Below the pieces are notes generated by a model. The model saw only the letters and a program-made list of their open reading frames with translations, ran no database searches and was not told the origin of the DNA. Source: Clostridia bacterium (lineage in GTDB: Bacteria; Bacillota_A; Clostridia; Christensenellales; Aristaeellaceae). From it: DNA of 7,781 nt. Where the stretch lies: contig JAGCIC010000001.1 in NCBI GenBank assembly GCA_017648805.1, positions 1 through 7,781 of the forward strand, in the 5' to 3' direction. The stretch's first letter is position 1, and the number at the start of each line of letters is the position of its first letter. The position numbers and the translations under genes are program-made. Shown piece by piece: positions 1-5,879 of this stretch.

Positions 1-126
1 GATCTCGGGCAGCCGGGGCGGAGCCTGCCTTAACAGGCTTTCGTCAAACCCGCAGGCGGGCACGTCGGAAAGGGGCAGCAGGTCCTGCCCGCGTCCCGGG
101 CGGCTCAGTTCAAACAGCAGCTTCAT
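1..126 (-). CDS. gcvPB: Glycine dehydrogenase (decarboxylating) subunit 2, N-terminal part only
   Basis: This is the first 42 codons of the PLP-carrying half of the glycine cleavage P-protein, which decarboxylates glycine and passes the aminomethyl group to lipoyl-GcvH in the cytoplasm. The visible peptide begins MKLLFELSRPGR and ends RLPEI, matching the typical GcvPB N-terminus (M-K-L-x-F-E-x-S-x-P-G-R, then a short acidic stretch and L-P-E). The ATG overlaps the gcvPA stop as ATGA, and a near-perfect AGGAGGTGA ribosome site lies at 134-142 inside gcvPA, 7 nt from the start, which implies translational coupling. The PLP lysine and most of the protein lie beyond the left edge. The family is normally close to 490 residues. 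Identity rests on the N-terminal motif plus the operon position directly after gcvPA. Confidence 0.93.
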   Translation of the reverse strand, partial: MKLLFELSRPGRGQDLLPLSDVPACGFDESLLRQAPPRLPEI

Positions 127-1439
127 TCGCCCGTCACCTCCTTTACGATCTCCACGAGTTTGTCGATCTTGTCTTTGGTGTTCTTTTCCGTGCAGCACCA
201 CAACAGGCCGCCGTCCGCGGGCAGGGGGCCCAGTATGCCCTCCCTGTCCAGCCGCGCCTGCAAAACGCCGGGGTCTGTCGGACAGGCGGTCAGAAACTCG
301 TTGAAGAAGGGTCTGTCGCTCTTAAGCTCAAAGCCTTTGAGTCCGCCCAGCTTCCCGGCCAGGTAATGGGCATGGTCCGCGGAGGAGCGGGCGGCCCGCT
401 TAAGACCCTCGGGACCCATGGCGGCCAGGTATACCGAGGCGGTCATGGCGCACAGCGCTTCGTTGGAACAGATGTTTGAGGACGCTTTTTCCCGGCGGAT
501 GTGCTGTTCCCGGGCCTGGAGGGTCAGAACGAAGCAGCGCCTGCCGTCCTTGTCCGAAGTCTGGCCGACTATCCTGCCAGGCAGCTTGCGCATAAGCTCT
601 TTTCTGCAGGCCATGTAGCCCAGGTAGGGTCCGCCGAAGCTCAGCGGCATGCCCAGGGGCTGGCCTTCGCCCACCGCTATGTCCGCGCCGCATTCACCGG
701 GCGTCTTTAGCAGGCCCAGGGAGACGGGGTTGGCGGCCATGATGAACCCGGCTCCCGCTTCGTGGGCGGCCCGGCACAGCTCCTGCGCGTCCTCTATCAC
801 GCCGTAAAAGTTGGGACTCTGCACGTACACGCAGGCGGTATCTTCCTTAAGCGCCGCCTTGAGAGTGCCGGTATCCAGGGCGTAATTCCGGGTTTTAAGC
901 ACCGTCACGGGCACGCCGCGGCTGCCGCAGTAGGTCTTTACGACCTCGATCACCTGCGGGTCGGCGGTGTCGGGCAGTATCACGCCCGTCTTTTTGCGTT
1001 CCTGGCACATAAGCGCCGCTTCCGCCGCCGCCACCGCGCCGTCGTACACGGAGGCGTTGCTCACGTCCATGCCGGTAAGTTCGCAGATCTGGGTCTGGTA
1101 CTCGAATATGGACTGGAGCACGCCCTGGCTGATCTCCGCCTGGTAGGGGGTGTAGGCGGTCAGGAATTCCTCCTTGGAGGTGATGCTTTTTACTATGGCG
1201 GGGATGTAATGGTCGTACGCGCCTGCGCCCCGGAATATGGTTTTATAGCGTGTGTTTTTGTCCGCCAGGGCGCTTATCTGTGCCGCGGCTTCCATCTCAC
1301 TCACGCCTTCGGGGATGTCGAGTCCGCTCAGCCTGACGCTTTCGGGCACGTCCCTATACAGTTCTTCAAAACTTCCAAGCCCGATCTCCTCAAGCATCTT
1401 CTGCCGTTCTTCGGAAGTGGACGGCAGGTAAGCGCCCAT
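123..1439 (-). CDS. gcvPA: Glycine dehydrogenase (decarboxylating) subunit 1
   Basis: 438-residue N-terminal half of the split P-protein; it forms the glycine decarboxylase with GcvPB. The start is the ATG at 1439 (MGAYLPSTSEER), preceded by GAGGAGG at 1447-1453. An in-frame ATG 7 codons upstream (1460) lies deeper in gcvH and adds only the residues MRRGGSV, so it is not preferred. Family motifs are all present: GAGAYDHYIP (71-80), TAYTPYQAEISQG (95-107) followed by a LTGMDVSNASVYDG block (121-134), GEGQPLGMPLSFGGPYLG (257-274), and QAREQHIRREKASSNICSNE (308-327). Length fits stand-alone GcvPA proteins of about 440-450 residues. The start overlaps the gcvH stop as TAATG and the end overlaps gcvPB as ATGA. 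No frameshift or missing block was seen. Confidence 0.97.
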   Translation of the reverse strand: MGAYLPSTSEERQKMLEEIGLGSFEELYRDVPESVRLSGLDIPEGVSEMEAAAQISALADKNTRYKTIFRGAGAYDHYIPAIVKSITSKEEFLTAYTPYQAEISQGVLQSIFEYQTQICELTGMDVSNASVYDGAVAAAEAALMCQERKKTGVILPDTADPQVIEVVKTYCGSRGVPVTVLKTRNYALDTGTLKAALKEDTACVYVQSPNFYGVIEDAQELCRAAHEAGAGFIMAANPVSLGLLKTPGECGADIAVGEGQPLGMPLSFGGPYLGYMACRKELMRKLPGRIVGQTSDKDGRRCFVLTLQAREQHIRREKASSNICSNEALCAMTASVYLAAMGPEGLKRAARSSADHAHYLAGKLGGLKGFELKSDRPFFNEFLTACPTDPGVLQARLDREGILGPLPADGGLLWCCTEKNTKDKIDKLVEIVKEVTGE

Positions 1440-1822
1440 TACGCTTCCTCCTCGGCGCACGCTGCCTCATAGGCCGCCGCGTCCAGCAGTTCGCTGATTT
1501 CGCCGGCGGCTTCCACCTTTATGAGCCACGCGCCGTAGGGGTCCTCGTTCAGCTTTTCGGGGCTGTCGAGCAGCTCCTCGTTGACTTCGGTCACCTTGCC
1601 GCTCACGGGACTGAACACGTCGGACACAGCCTTTACGGACTCCACGTCCGCGAAGGACACGCCCGCCTTCACTTCGTCCCCCGCCTCGGGCAGGCCGATG
1701 AACACTATGTCGCCCAGGGCGTCCACCGCGAATTTGGTAAGACCCACAACGCTCAGGCCGTCCTCGGTTCTGAGCCACTCGTGGGACTTGGTATATTTGA
1801 GGTCTTCGGGATAGTTTGCCAT
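1439..1822 (-). CDS. gcvH: Glycine cleavage system H protein (lipoyl carrier)
   Basis: 127-residue lipoyl-domain protein that shuttles the aminomethyl intermediate from the P-protein to the T-protein. The N-terminus (YTKSHEWL, residues 10-17) is the classic GcvH opening. The lipoylation site is Lys64 in DVESVKAVSD, followed by the FSPVSG turn and the GxVTEVNEELLDSPEKLNEDPYG-type block that marks GcvH rather than other lipoyl domains. The C-terminus is very acidic (EEEA). AGGAGG at 1831-1836 precedes the ATG with 8 nt spacing. The gene begins 16 nt after gcvT, and its stop overlaps the gcvPA start by one base. A dedicated lipoate ligase or dihydrolipoamide dehydrogenase is not in the window. 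Confidence 0.97.
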   Translation of the reverse strand: MANYPEDLKYTKSHEWLRTEDGLSVVGLTKFAVDALGDIVFIGLPEAGDEVKAGVSFADVESVKAVSDVFSPVSGKVTEVNEELLDSPEKLNEDPYGAWLIKVEAAGEISELLDAAAYEAACAEEEA

Positions 1823-1838
1823 TTCTGTATCCTCCTGA

Positions 1839-2927
1839 TCATTTATTTCTCGCGTAAAACGGCAGCGGGACTATCTGCGCTTCCACGCGGCGGCCCCTTA
1901 CGTCCGCTTCGACCTTGGTGCCGGCAAGCGCGTATTCGGCGCCGATCAAGGCCATCGCCGCGGCTTTGCCCAGATACGGGCAGTGGGTGCCGGAGGTGGA
2001 ATGTCCGATCAGCTTGTCACCGATATACACGTCCTGGTGCTCACGGATGATGCCGCGGCCCGTCACGTCCAGACCCACGCGCACCCGTTTGGGCTTGCCG
2101 CCTGCAATGAGCGCGTCCCGGCCGATAAATTCGCTCTTGTCCAGCTTCACGCCGAAATCCAGCCCCGCTTCCAGGGGAGTGATCTCCTCGTCCATCTCGT
2201 GGCCGTACAGGGGCATGGCGGCCTCCAGCCTCAGGGTGTCCCGCGCGCCCAGGCCGCAGGGTATGAGACCGTGTTCCTTCCCCGCCTCGCGCAGCATGCG
2301 CCAGAGCTTTTCGGCGTTTTCACGGGCGGTGTAGATCTCGAATCCGTCCTCGCCCGTGTAGCCCGTGCGGGAGATCATGAGCTCCATGCCGTCAAGCCGC
2401 ACGTTCCTTACCGCGGTGTAGTAGCCTTTGGGCAGCGCGCTTTCAGGCAGAAGTTTGGCTATTATCGCCGGGGACGCGGGCCCCTGCAGCGCCACCTGGG
2501 CCACGGAGTCGGAGATGTCGGCTATTTCCGTGTCTTCCAGCACGTTTTGCCGCATGTGGGCGAAATCCTTGTGCCGGTTGGAGGCGTTGACCACCACCAG
2601 GTAGTCTTCGTCCGCAAACTTGTACACCAGCACGTCATCCACGCAGCCGCCCTTTTCGTTGCACATCACGCTGTAGCGCACCCGCCCGGGTTTCATGTTC
2701 GTGAAATCGTTGGTAAGTATGTGGTTCAGGGAAGCGAGCGCGCCTTTGCCCTTAAACGTTATCTCGCCCATATGGGACACGTCGAACAGCCCCGCTTTGG
2801 TCCTGACCGCCATGTGCTCGGCGACCACGCCCGAGGCGTACTGCACGGGCAGCAGATAACCCGCGAAAGGCACTATCTTGCCGCCTTCGGCCACGTGGAT
2901 GTCGTACAGAGGAGTTTTGAGTTCCAT
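1839..2927 (-). CDS. gcvT: Aminomethyltransferase (glycine cleavage T protein)
   Basis: 362-residue T-protein, which releases ammonia from the H-bound aminomethyl group and makes 5,10-methylene-tetrahydrofolate. Visible family motifs are [11 protein letters not shown] (46-56), [20 protein letters not shown] (71-90) followed by [14 protein letters not shown] (91-104) with the conserved Asp pair 97/98, [14 protein letters not shown] (186-199), and [20 protein letters not shown] (223-242). The C-terminal barrel carries [21 protein letters not shown] (307-327). Length is normal for the family. The start is supported by AGGGTGA at 2934-2940, 6 nt before the ATG. It is the first gene of the operon and lies directly downstream of the glycine riboswitch terminator, so it should be controlled by glycine. 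Confidence 0.97.
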   Translation of the reverse strand: MELKTPLYDIHVAEGGKIVPFAGYLLPVQYASGVVAEHMAVRTKAGLFDVSHMGEITFKGKGALASLNHILTNDFTNMKPGRVRYSVMCNEKGGCVDDVLVYKFADEDYLVVVNASNRHKDFAHMRQNVLEDTEIADISDSVAQVALQGPASPAIIAKLLPESALPKGYYTAVRNVRLDGMELMISRTGYTGEDGFEIYTARENAEKLWRMLREAGKEHGLIPCGLGARDTLRLEAAMPLYGHEMDEEITPLEAGLDFGVKLDKSEFIGRDALIAGGKPKRVRVGLDVTGRGIIREHQDVYIGDKLIGHSTSGTHCPYLGKAAAMALIGAEYALAGTKVEADVRGRRVEAQIVPLPFYARNK

Positions 2928-2946
2928 CAGATCTCACCCTTTCCGC

Positions 2947-2991
2947 AAAAATACAGAGGCGCAGACGGAATACACCCGTCTGCGCCTCTGT
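2947..2991 (-). terminator. Intrinsic terminator of the glycine riboswitch (expression platform)
   Basis: A perfect 16-bp inverted repeat (arms 2953-2968 and 2976-2991, 7-nt loop 2969-2975) is followed on the minus strand by TATTTTT and then GCGG. Its upstream arm begins with ACAGAGG, and CAGAGG (2985-2990) is also the 3' strand of helix P1 of the second glycine aptamer. The terminator and the closed aptamer therefore cannot form at the same time. It lies between the aptamers and the gcvT ribosome site, so it controls read-through into the operon. Confidence 0.92.
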
Positions 2992-3132
2992 TCCGTTACC
3001 TGAAAGATTCTCCGTAAAAACGGATTGCTTCTTCGGTGCGTCAAGCTTTCCAGAGGTTCGTCCCGAACCGGTACTTTTGCCTGAGAGTTTTGGCCCCTTC
3101 GGCTTCATATCGAAATGATCTCTCCCGGTCCG
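2985..3132 (-). promoter_or_regulatory. Tandem glycine riboswitch (two aptamers)
   Basis: Two consecutive glycine-aptamer cores are readable on the minus strand. Aptamer 1 (about 3064-3132) closes with an 8-bp P1 (CGGACCGG at 3125-3132 with CCGGTTCG at 3064-3071, one G-U pair) and contains GGGAGAG, the conserved GCCGAAGGGGCCAAA, and CTCTCAGGCAAAAG. Aptamer 2 (2985-3056) closes with CCTCTG (3051-3056) against CAGAGG (2985-2990) and contains GCACCGAAGAAGCAA, a TCCGT/ACGGA hairpin, and TCTTTCAGGTAACGGAAC. The linker between them is short (about 7 nt), as in known tandem glycine riboswitches. Because the aptamer-2 P1 strand is reused in the terminator stem, glycine binding should block termination and switch gcvT-gcvH-gcvPA-gcvPB on. 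This mechanism is inferred from the base pairing and agrees with characterised Bacillus gcvT riboswitches. Confidence 0.95.
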
Positions 3133-3148
3133 TTCATCCGATACAATG

Positions 3149-3177
3149 ATTGTAGCCGTTTTAACACAAAAGGTCAA
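3149..3177 (-). promoter_or_regulatory. Sigma-A-type promoter of the gcv operon
   Basis: On the minus strand, TTGACC (3172-3177) and TACAAT (3149-3154) are separated by exactly 17 nt, each one base from consensus. A start near 3142 would give a leader of about 215 nt containing the whole riboswitch and terminator. Confidence 0.85.
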
Positions 3178-3211
3178 GCACAAAATGCAGGTTTTTCCTT
3201 TTCAGCCGTGC

Positions 3212-3240
3212 TTGAAAAACCCTCGAAAGTATTGTAAACT
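3212..3240 (+). promoter_or_regulatory. Probable sigma-A promoter of the divergent ThuA-like operon
   Basis: TTGAAA (3212-3217), a 17-nt spacer, and TAAACT (3235-3240) lie 36 nt upstream of the GTG start on the plus strand. The -10 matches consensus at four of six positions. The -35 elements of this promoter and the gcv promoter are back to back, 34 bp apart. TCGAAA occurs twice around the -10 (3223-3228 and 3248-3253), which may or may not be a regulator site. Confidence 0.55.
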
Positions 3241-3276
3241 ACCTTCATCGAAAATAAGCGTAAGGAGGACGGAAAG

Positions 3277-3933
3277 GTGAAGGTTTTGCTGATCTGCGAC
3301 GACATCTGGCATCCCGCGGACGTGATAGAGCGGGGGCTGGAGACCATGGATAAAGAGGACATGGAGTTCGACTTTGTCAAAAGCGCGAAGGATATCCTTT
3401 CAAAGGAATTCGCGGCGCGCTACGACGTGATAGTCAACTGTTCCGGCAACTCGGTGAACGCCGCCAACACCCATCCCTGGTTCGAGCCGGGCGTGACGGA
3501 GTTCGGGCCGGAAGAGTTCAGGGATTACGTGGCCGGGGGCGGCGGGCTGGTGGTCATCCACTCGGGCCTGACGATAGGCGGACCCCGGGGGCCCGTGCCC
3601 GCGTATACCGAGGTGGCGGGGGCGTATTTCGTGAACCATCCGCCCCGGGAGATGACCCGCGTGAGTGTGACCGCGCAGAACGAACTGACCAAGGGCGTCG
3701 GCGACTTTTCCGAACGGGACGAACACTACCAAATAGAGATCACCGCCCCGGACGTACAGCCGTTTCTTAAGACGGAATCGGAACACGGCGGCGTCACGGT
3801 GAGCGGGTACACCAGGTTTTTCGGCAAGGGGCGGGTGGTCGCGCTCACCCCCGGCCACACTCTGGCGGTGTGGGAGAACCCCAATTTCAGGCAGCTGGTC
3901 AAAAACGCCATCCGCTGGGTCACAGCCGGATAA
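3277..3933 (+). CDS. ThuA-like domain protein (class I glutamine amidotransferase-like fold)
   Basis: 218-residue cytoplasmic protein with no signal peptide. The pattern fits the ThuA-like (trehalose utilization) family: an N-terminal beta strand (MKVLLICDD), a central DVIVNCSGN strand-turn (50-58), GGGGLVVIHSG (87-97), GAYFVNHPP (115-123), YTRFFGKGRVVALTPGHT (178-195), and the C-terminal WENPNFRQLVKNAIRWV (199-215), which is very typical. At the usual nucleophile-elbow position of amidotransferases the protein has HSG rather than a G-x-C-x-G elbow, so it is unlikely to be a glutaminase. The GTG start has AAGGAGG at 3262-3268 with 8 nt spacing. It is first in an operon with a hydroxypyruvate-isomerase-like protein and a Gfo/Idh/MocA protein, a grouping common in sugar or sugar-acid catabolism. 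The reaction is not known; ThuA family members are implicated in handling keto-sugars, but that cannot be assigned here. Confidence 0.85.
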   Translation: MKVLLICDDIWHPADVIERGLETMDKEDMEFDFVKSAKDILSKEFAARYDVIVNCSGNSVNAANTHPWFEPGVTEFGPEEFRDYVAGGGGLVVIHSGLTIGGPRGPVPAYTEVAGAYFVNHPPREMTRVSVTAQNELTKGVGDFSERDEHYQIEITAPDVQPFLKTESEHGGVTVSGYTRFFGKGRVVALTPGHTLAVWENPNFRQLVKNAIRWVTAG

Positions 3934-3949
3934 ACGGGGGGAGGACTGT

Positions 3950-4717
3950 ATGGAATATTCCGTATGCGTGAGCGCGGTGTACTCGGGGGTCCCGATACCG
4001 GAAGCGATCCCCAGGGTGAAAAAAGCGGGCTACGGCGCCTTCGAGTTCTGGAGCTGGTGGGACAGGGACGTTGACGCCATAAACGAGGCCAGGCAGAGGG
4101 AAGGGCTTAAGGTGGCTGCGTTCTGCACCAGGTTTTCGCCGCTCAACGACCCGTCGCAGAGGCAGGACTACATCGAAGGGCTCAGGGCTTCCGTATCCGT
4201 CGCGAAAAAGCTGGAGTGCCCTGTGCTGATCTCCCAGGTGGGCAGGGAACTGAAGGACGTGCCCCGCTCCGAACAGCACAGGTGCATCGTTGAGGGGCTT
4301 AAGCAGTGCGCGCCCATAGCGGAAGACGCGGGCATAGTGCTTGCGATAGAGCCGCTAAACACCCTGGTGGACCACAAGGGCTACTACCTGTCCAGCTCGT
4401 CCGAAGGGTTTGAGATAGTCCGCGAGGTCGGCAGCCCGAACGTAAAACTGCTGTTCGACGTTTATCACCAGCAGATCACGGAAGGCAACATAATCAGCAG
4501 CCTGACGGGGAACATTTCGGACGTGGCACACGTCCATATAGCAGGAAATCCCGGAAGGCACGAACCTTACGAGCACAGCGAGCTGGATTACGCCGTCGTG
4601 CTCCGGGCGCTGAAAAAAGCGGGCTACGCGGGATATGTGGGTCTGGAATACCTGCCGCTAAAGGACCCGGACGAGAGCCTTGCCGCGCTGCTTCAAAAAC
4701 TGCCGACAGGCAGCTGA
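3950..4717 (+). CDS. Hydroxypyruvate isomerase-like sugar isomerase (TIM barrel)
   Basis: 255-residue xylose-isomerase-like TIM-barrel protein of the hydroxypyruvate isomerase (Hyi/OtnI) type. Diagnostic blocks are IEPLN (133-137) followed by DHKGYYL (141-147), PNVKLLFDVYHQQITEGNI (163-181), HVHIAGNPGRHEP (194-206), and GYVGLEYLP (228-236). Likely metal and acid-base residues are Glu134, Asp170, His173, His196 and Glu233, by analogy with the family. Length matches Hyi enzymes (about 258). It starts 16 nt after the ThuA-like gene, behind a GGGGGAGG ribosome site (3936-3943), so the two are almost certainly cotranscribed. Family members interconvert hydroxypyruvate and tartronate semialdehyde or act on related ketose or keto-acid phosphates. 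No glyoxylate carboligase or tartronate semialdehyde reductase is nearby, so the substrate may differ from classic Hyi. Confidence 0.85.
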   Translation: MEYSVCVSAVYSGVPIPEAIPRVKKAGYGAFEFWSWWDRDVDAINEARQREGLKVAAFCTRFSPLNDPSQRQDYIEGLRASVSVAKKLECPVLISQVGRELKDVPRSEQHRCIVEGLKQCAPIAEDAGIVLAIEPLNTLVDHKGYYLSSSSEGFEIVREVGSPNVKLLFDVYHQQITEGNIISSLTGNISDVAHVHIAGNPGRHEPYEHSELDYAVVLRALKKAGYAGYVGLEYLPLKDPDESLAALLQKLPTGS

Positions 4718-4742
4718 ATCCGATCAGAACCGGGAGGTCTCA

Positions 4743-5798
4743 ATGCTGTCATACATTATAGTCGGTTCCGGCTACCGGGCGGAGTATTTCGGGCGCATAG
4801 CCAAAGCGCATCCCGACGTGTTCAGGGCGCTGTTTCTGTGCAGGAGCCGGGAAAAGGCGGACAAAATGACCGCCGATACGGGCATAGCCGCGACTACGGA
4901 CGAACGGGAGTGCCTTTCTTTCCGCCCCGACTTCGCGGTGATCGCCGTGGACAGGGCCCACGTGGAGCCGGTAGCGGAAGAATGGATAAACAAGGGCTTC
5001 CCCGTGGTCACGGAGACGCCTGTGGGAGATACGCCCGAACAGCTCTTGAGGCTGTGGGAGCTGGGACAAAGGGGCGCTAAGATAGTCTGCTCGGAACAGT
5101 ACCACCGCCAGAACGTGCTGATGAGCGGCTTAAGCGCCGTCAAAGAGGGGCTGATAGGCGAACCTTCGAGCATGTACATTTCCCTGGTGCACGAGTATCA
5201 CGCGGCGAGCCTCATAAGGCGGGCGCTGCTGGTCCCCGCGGGGGAAGGGTTCACCGTAAGGGCGGTAAACCAGAAAACCCGCGCGGTAAAAACGGATTCC
5301 CGAACCTCGGCGTTCTGGGACAATGAGGAGGCGGAGATAAGCCGGGATACGGCGCTGGTCAGCTTTTCTTCGGGCAAATTCGCCGTCTACGACTTTGATT
5401 CGATCCAGTACCGTTCCTTCATACGCGCCCGGCACCTGAGCGTAAGGGGCAGCAGGGGCGAGTGGAGCGACGCGACGCTCTTGTACGCAGACGAACGCGG
5501 AGTCCCGCAAAGAAAGCTGCTGAGCGCGGACATGCCCGAAAAATACCGCTGCCTGGACACCCAGACGCTTAGGGACAGGCGCAAGATACCGTCAAACGAG
5601 CTTAACTGCGACACCGCCCAGGACGAATTCGCCATCGCGTCCATACTTCTGGACATGGAGGGATACCTAAAGGGCGGGCCTTCGCCCTATCCTCTTTCCG
5701 AGGCGCTTGAGGACGCGTATTTCGCCGTAAAGCTCAAAGAAGCGCTGGCTTCGCCCCACGCCCCGGTCACTTCGGAGAAAATGCCCTGGCACGGTTAA
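4743..5798 (+). CDS. Gfo/Idh/MocA family oxidoreductase with E-T-P in place of E-K-P
   Basis: 351-residue NAD(P)-dependent oxidoreductase-like protein. The ATG at 4743 follows GGGAGG at 4732-4737 and places the dinucleotide-binding strand at the N-terminus (MLSYIIVGSGYRAEYFGRIA); an in-frame ATG 63 nt upstream (4680) lies inside the preceding gene and is rejected. The Rossmann part covers about 1-120: GSGYRA loop, FLCRSREKAD, RPDFAVIAV, then the family signature region VVTETPVGDTPEQ (88-100). The family normally has Glu-Lys-Pro here, with the lysine near the nicotinamide; this protein has Glu-Thr-Pro (Thr92). SEQYHRQN (117-124) and HEYHAASLIRRAL (150-162) follow in the C-terminal domain, which ends in YPLSEALEDAYFAVKLKEAL (316-335). 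It sits 25 nt after the isomerase-like gene and closes the three-gene operon. The missing lysine suggests a changed reaction or a binding role. Function is unknown beyond the fold. Confidence 0.85.
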   Translation: MLSYIIVGSGYRAEYFGRIAKAHPDVFRALFLCRSREKADKMTADTGIAATTDERECLSFRPDFAVIAVDRAHVEPVAEEWINKGFPVVTETPVGDTPEQLLRLWELGQRGAKIVCSEQYHRQNVLMSGLSAVKEGLIGEPSSMYISLVHEYHAASLIRRALLVPAGEGFTVRAVNQKTRAVKTDSRTSAFWDNEEAEISRDTALVSFSSGKFAVYDFDSIQYRSFIRARHLSVRGSRGEWSDATLLYADERGVPQRKLLSADMPEKYRCLDTQTLRDRRKIPSNELNCDTAQDEFAIASILLDMEGYLKGGPSPYPLSEALEDAYFAVKLKEALASPHAPVTSEKMPWHG

Positions 5799-5826
5799 CA
5801 CGCGGGCAAAGACAAGGCAGGAGAAA

Positions 5827-5850
5827 ATGGCGCCAAGCGCGCCGTATTAT
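5827..5850 (+). terminator. Weak hairpin after the sugar operon, possible terminator
   Basis: GGCGC (5829-5833) and GCGCC (5839-5843) form a 5-bp stem with a 5-nt loop, extendable to 7 bp with one U-G and one A-U pair, followed by TATTAT. The stem is short and the tract is not a pure T run. It sits 30 nt after the oxidoreductase stop and just upstream of the next gene, which is where a terminator would be expected. Confidence 0.25.
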
Positions 5851-5879
5851 CATAGAATACAGGTATAAAGGAGAACGCG

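Noticed and set aside
762..1472. 236-residue plus-strand open frame opposite gcvPA
   Set aside because: Shadow of gcvPA; His/Ala/Gly-rich with no family signature.
1983..3017. 344-residue plus-strand open frame opposite gcvT
   Set aside because: It covers the antisense of gcvT and runs through the riboswitch terminator; composition is that of a shadow frame, and gcvT is unambiguous.
2752..3183. 143-residue minus-strand open frame across the riboswitch
   Set aside because: It lies over the promoter, both aptamers and the terminator and overlaps the start of gcvT in another frame; no ribosome site can precede it, since its start lies upstream of the -35 box.
3181..3276. Catabolite-repression (cre-like) site upstream of the ThuA-like operon
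   Set aside because: Only a loose imperfect inverted repeat around AGTATTGTAAACT (3229-3241) is present; it does not fit the cre consensus.
5853..5858. TAGAAT as a -10 box for the first secreted-protein gene
   Set aside because: No acceptable -35 is found 16-18 nt upstream, so the promoter of this gene cannot be placed with confidence.
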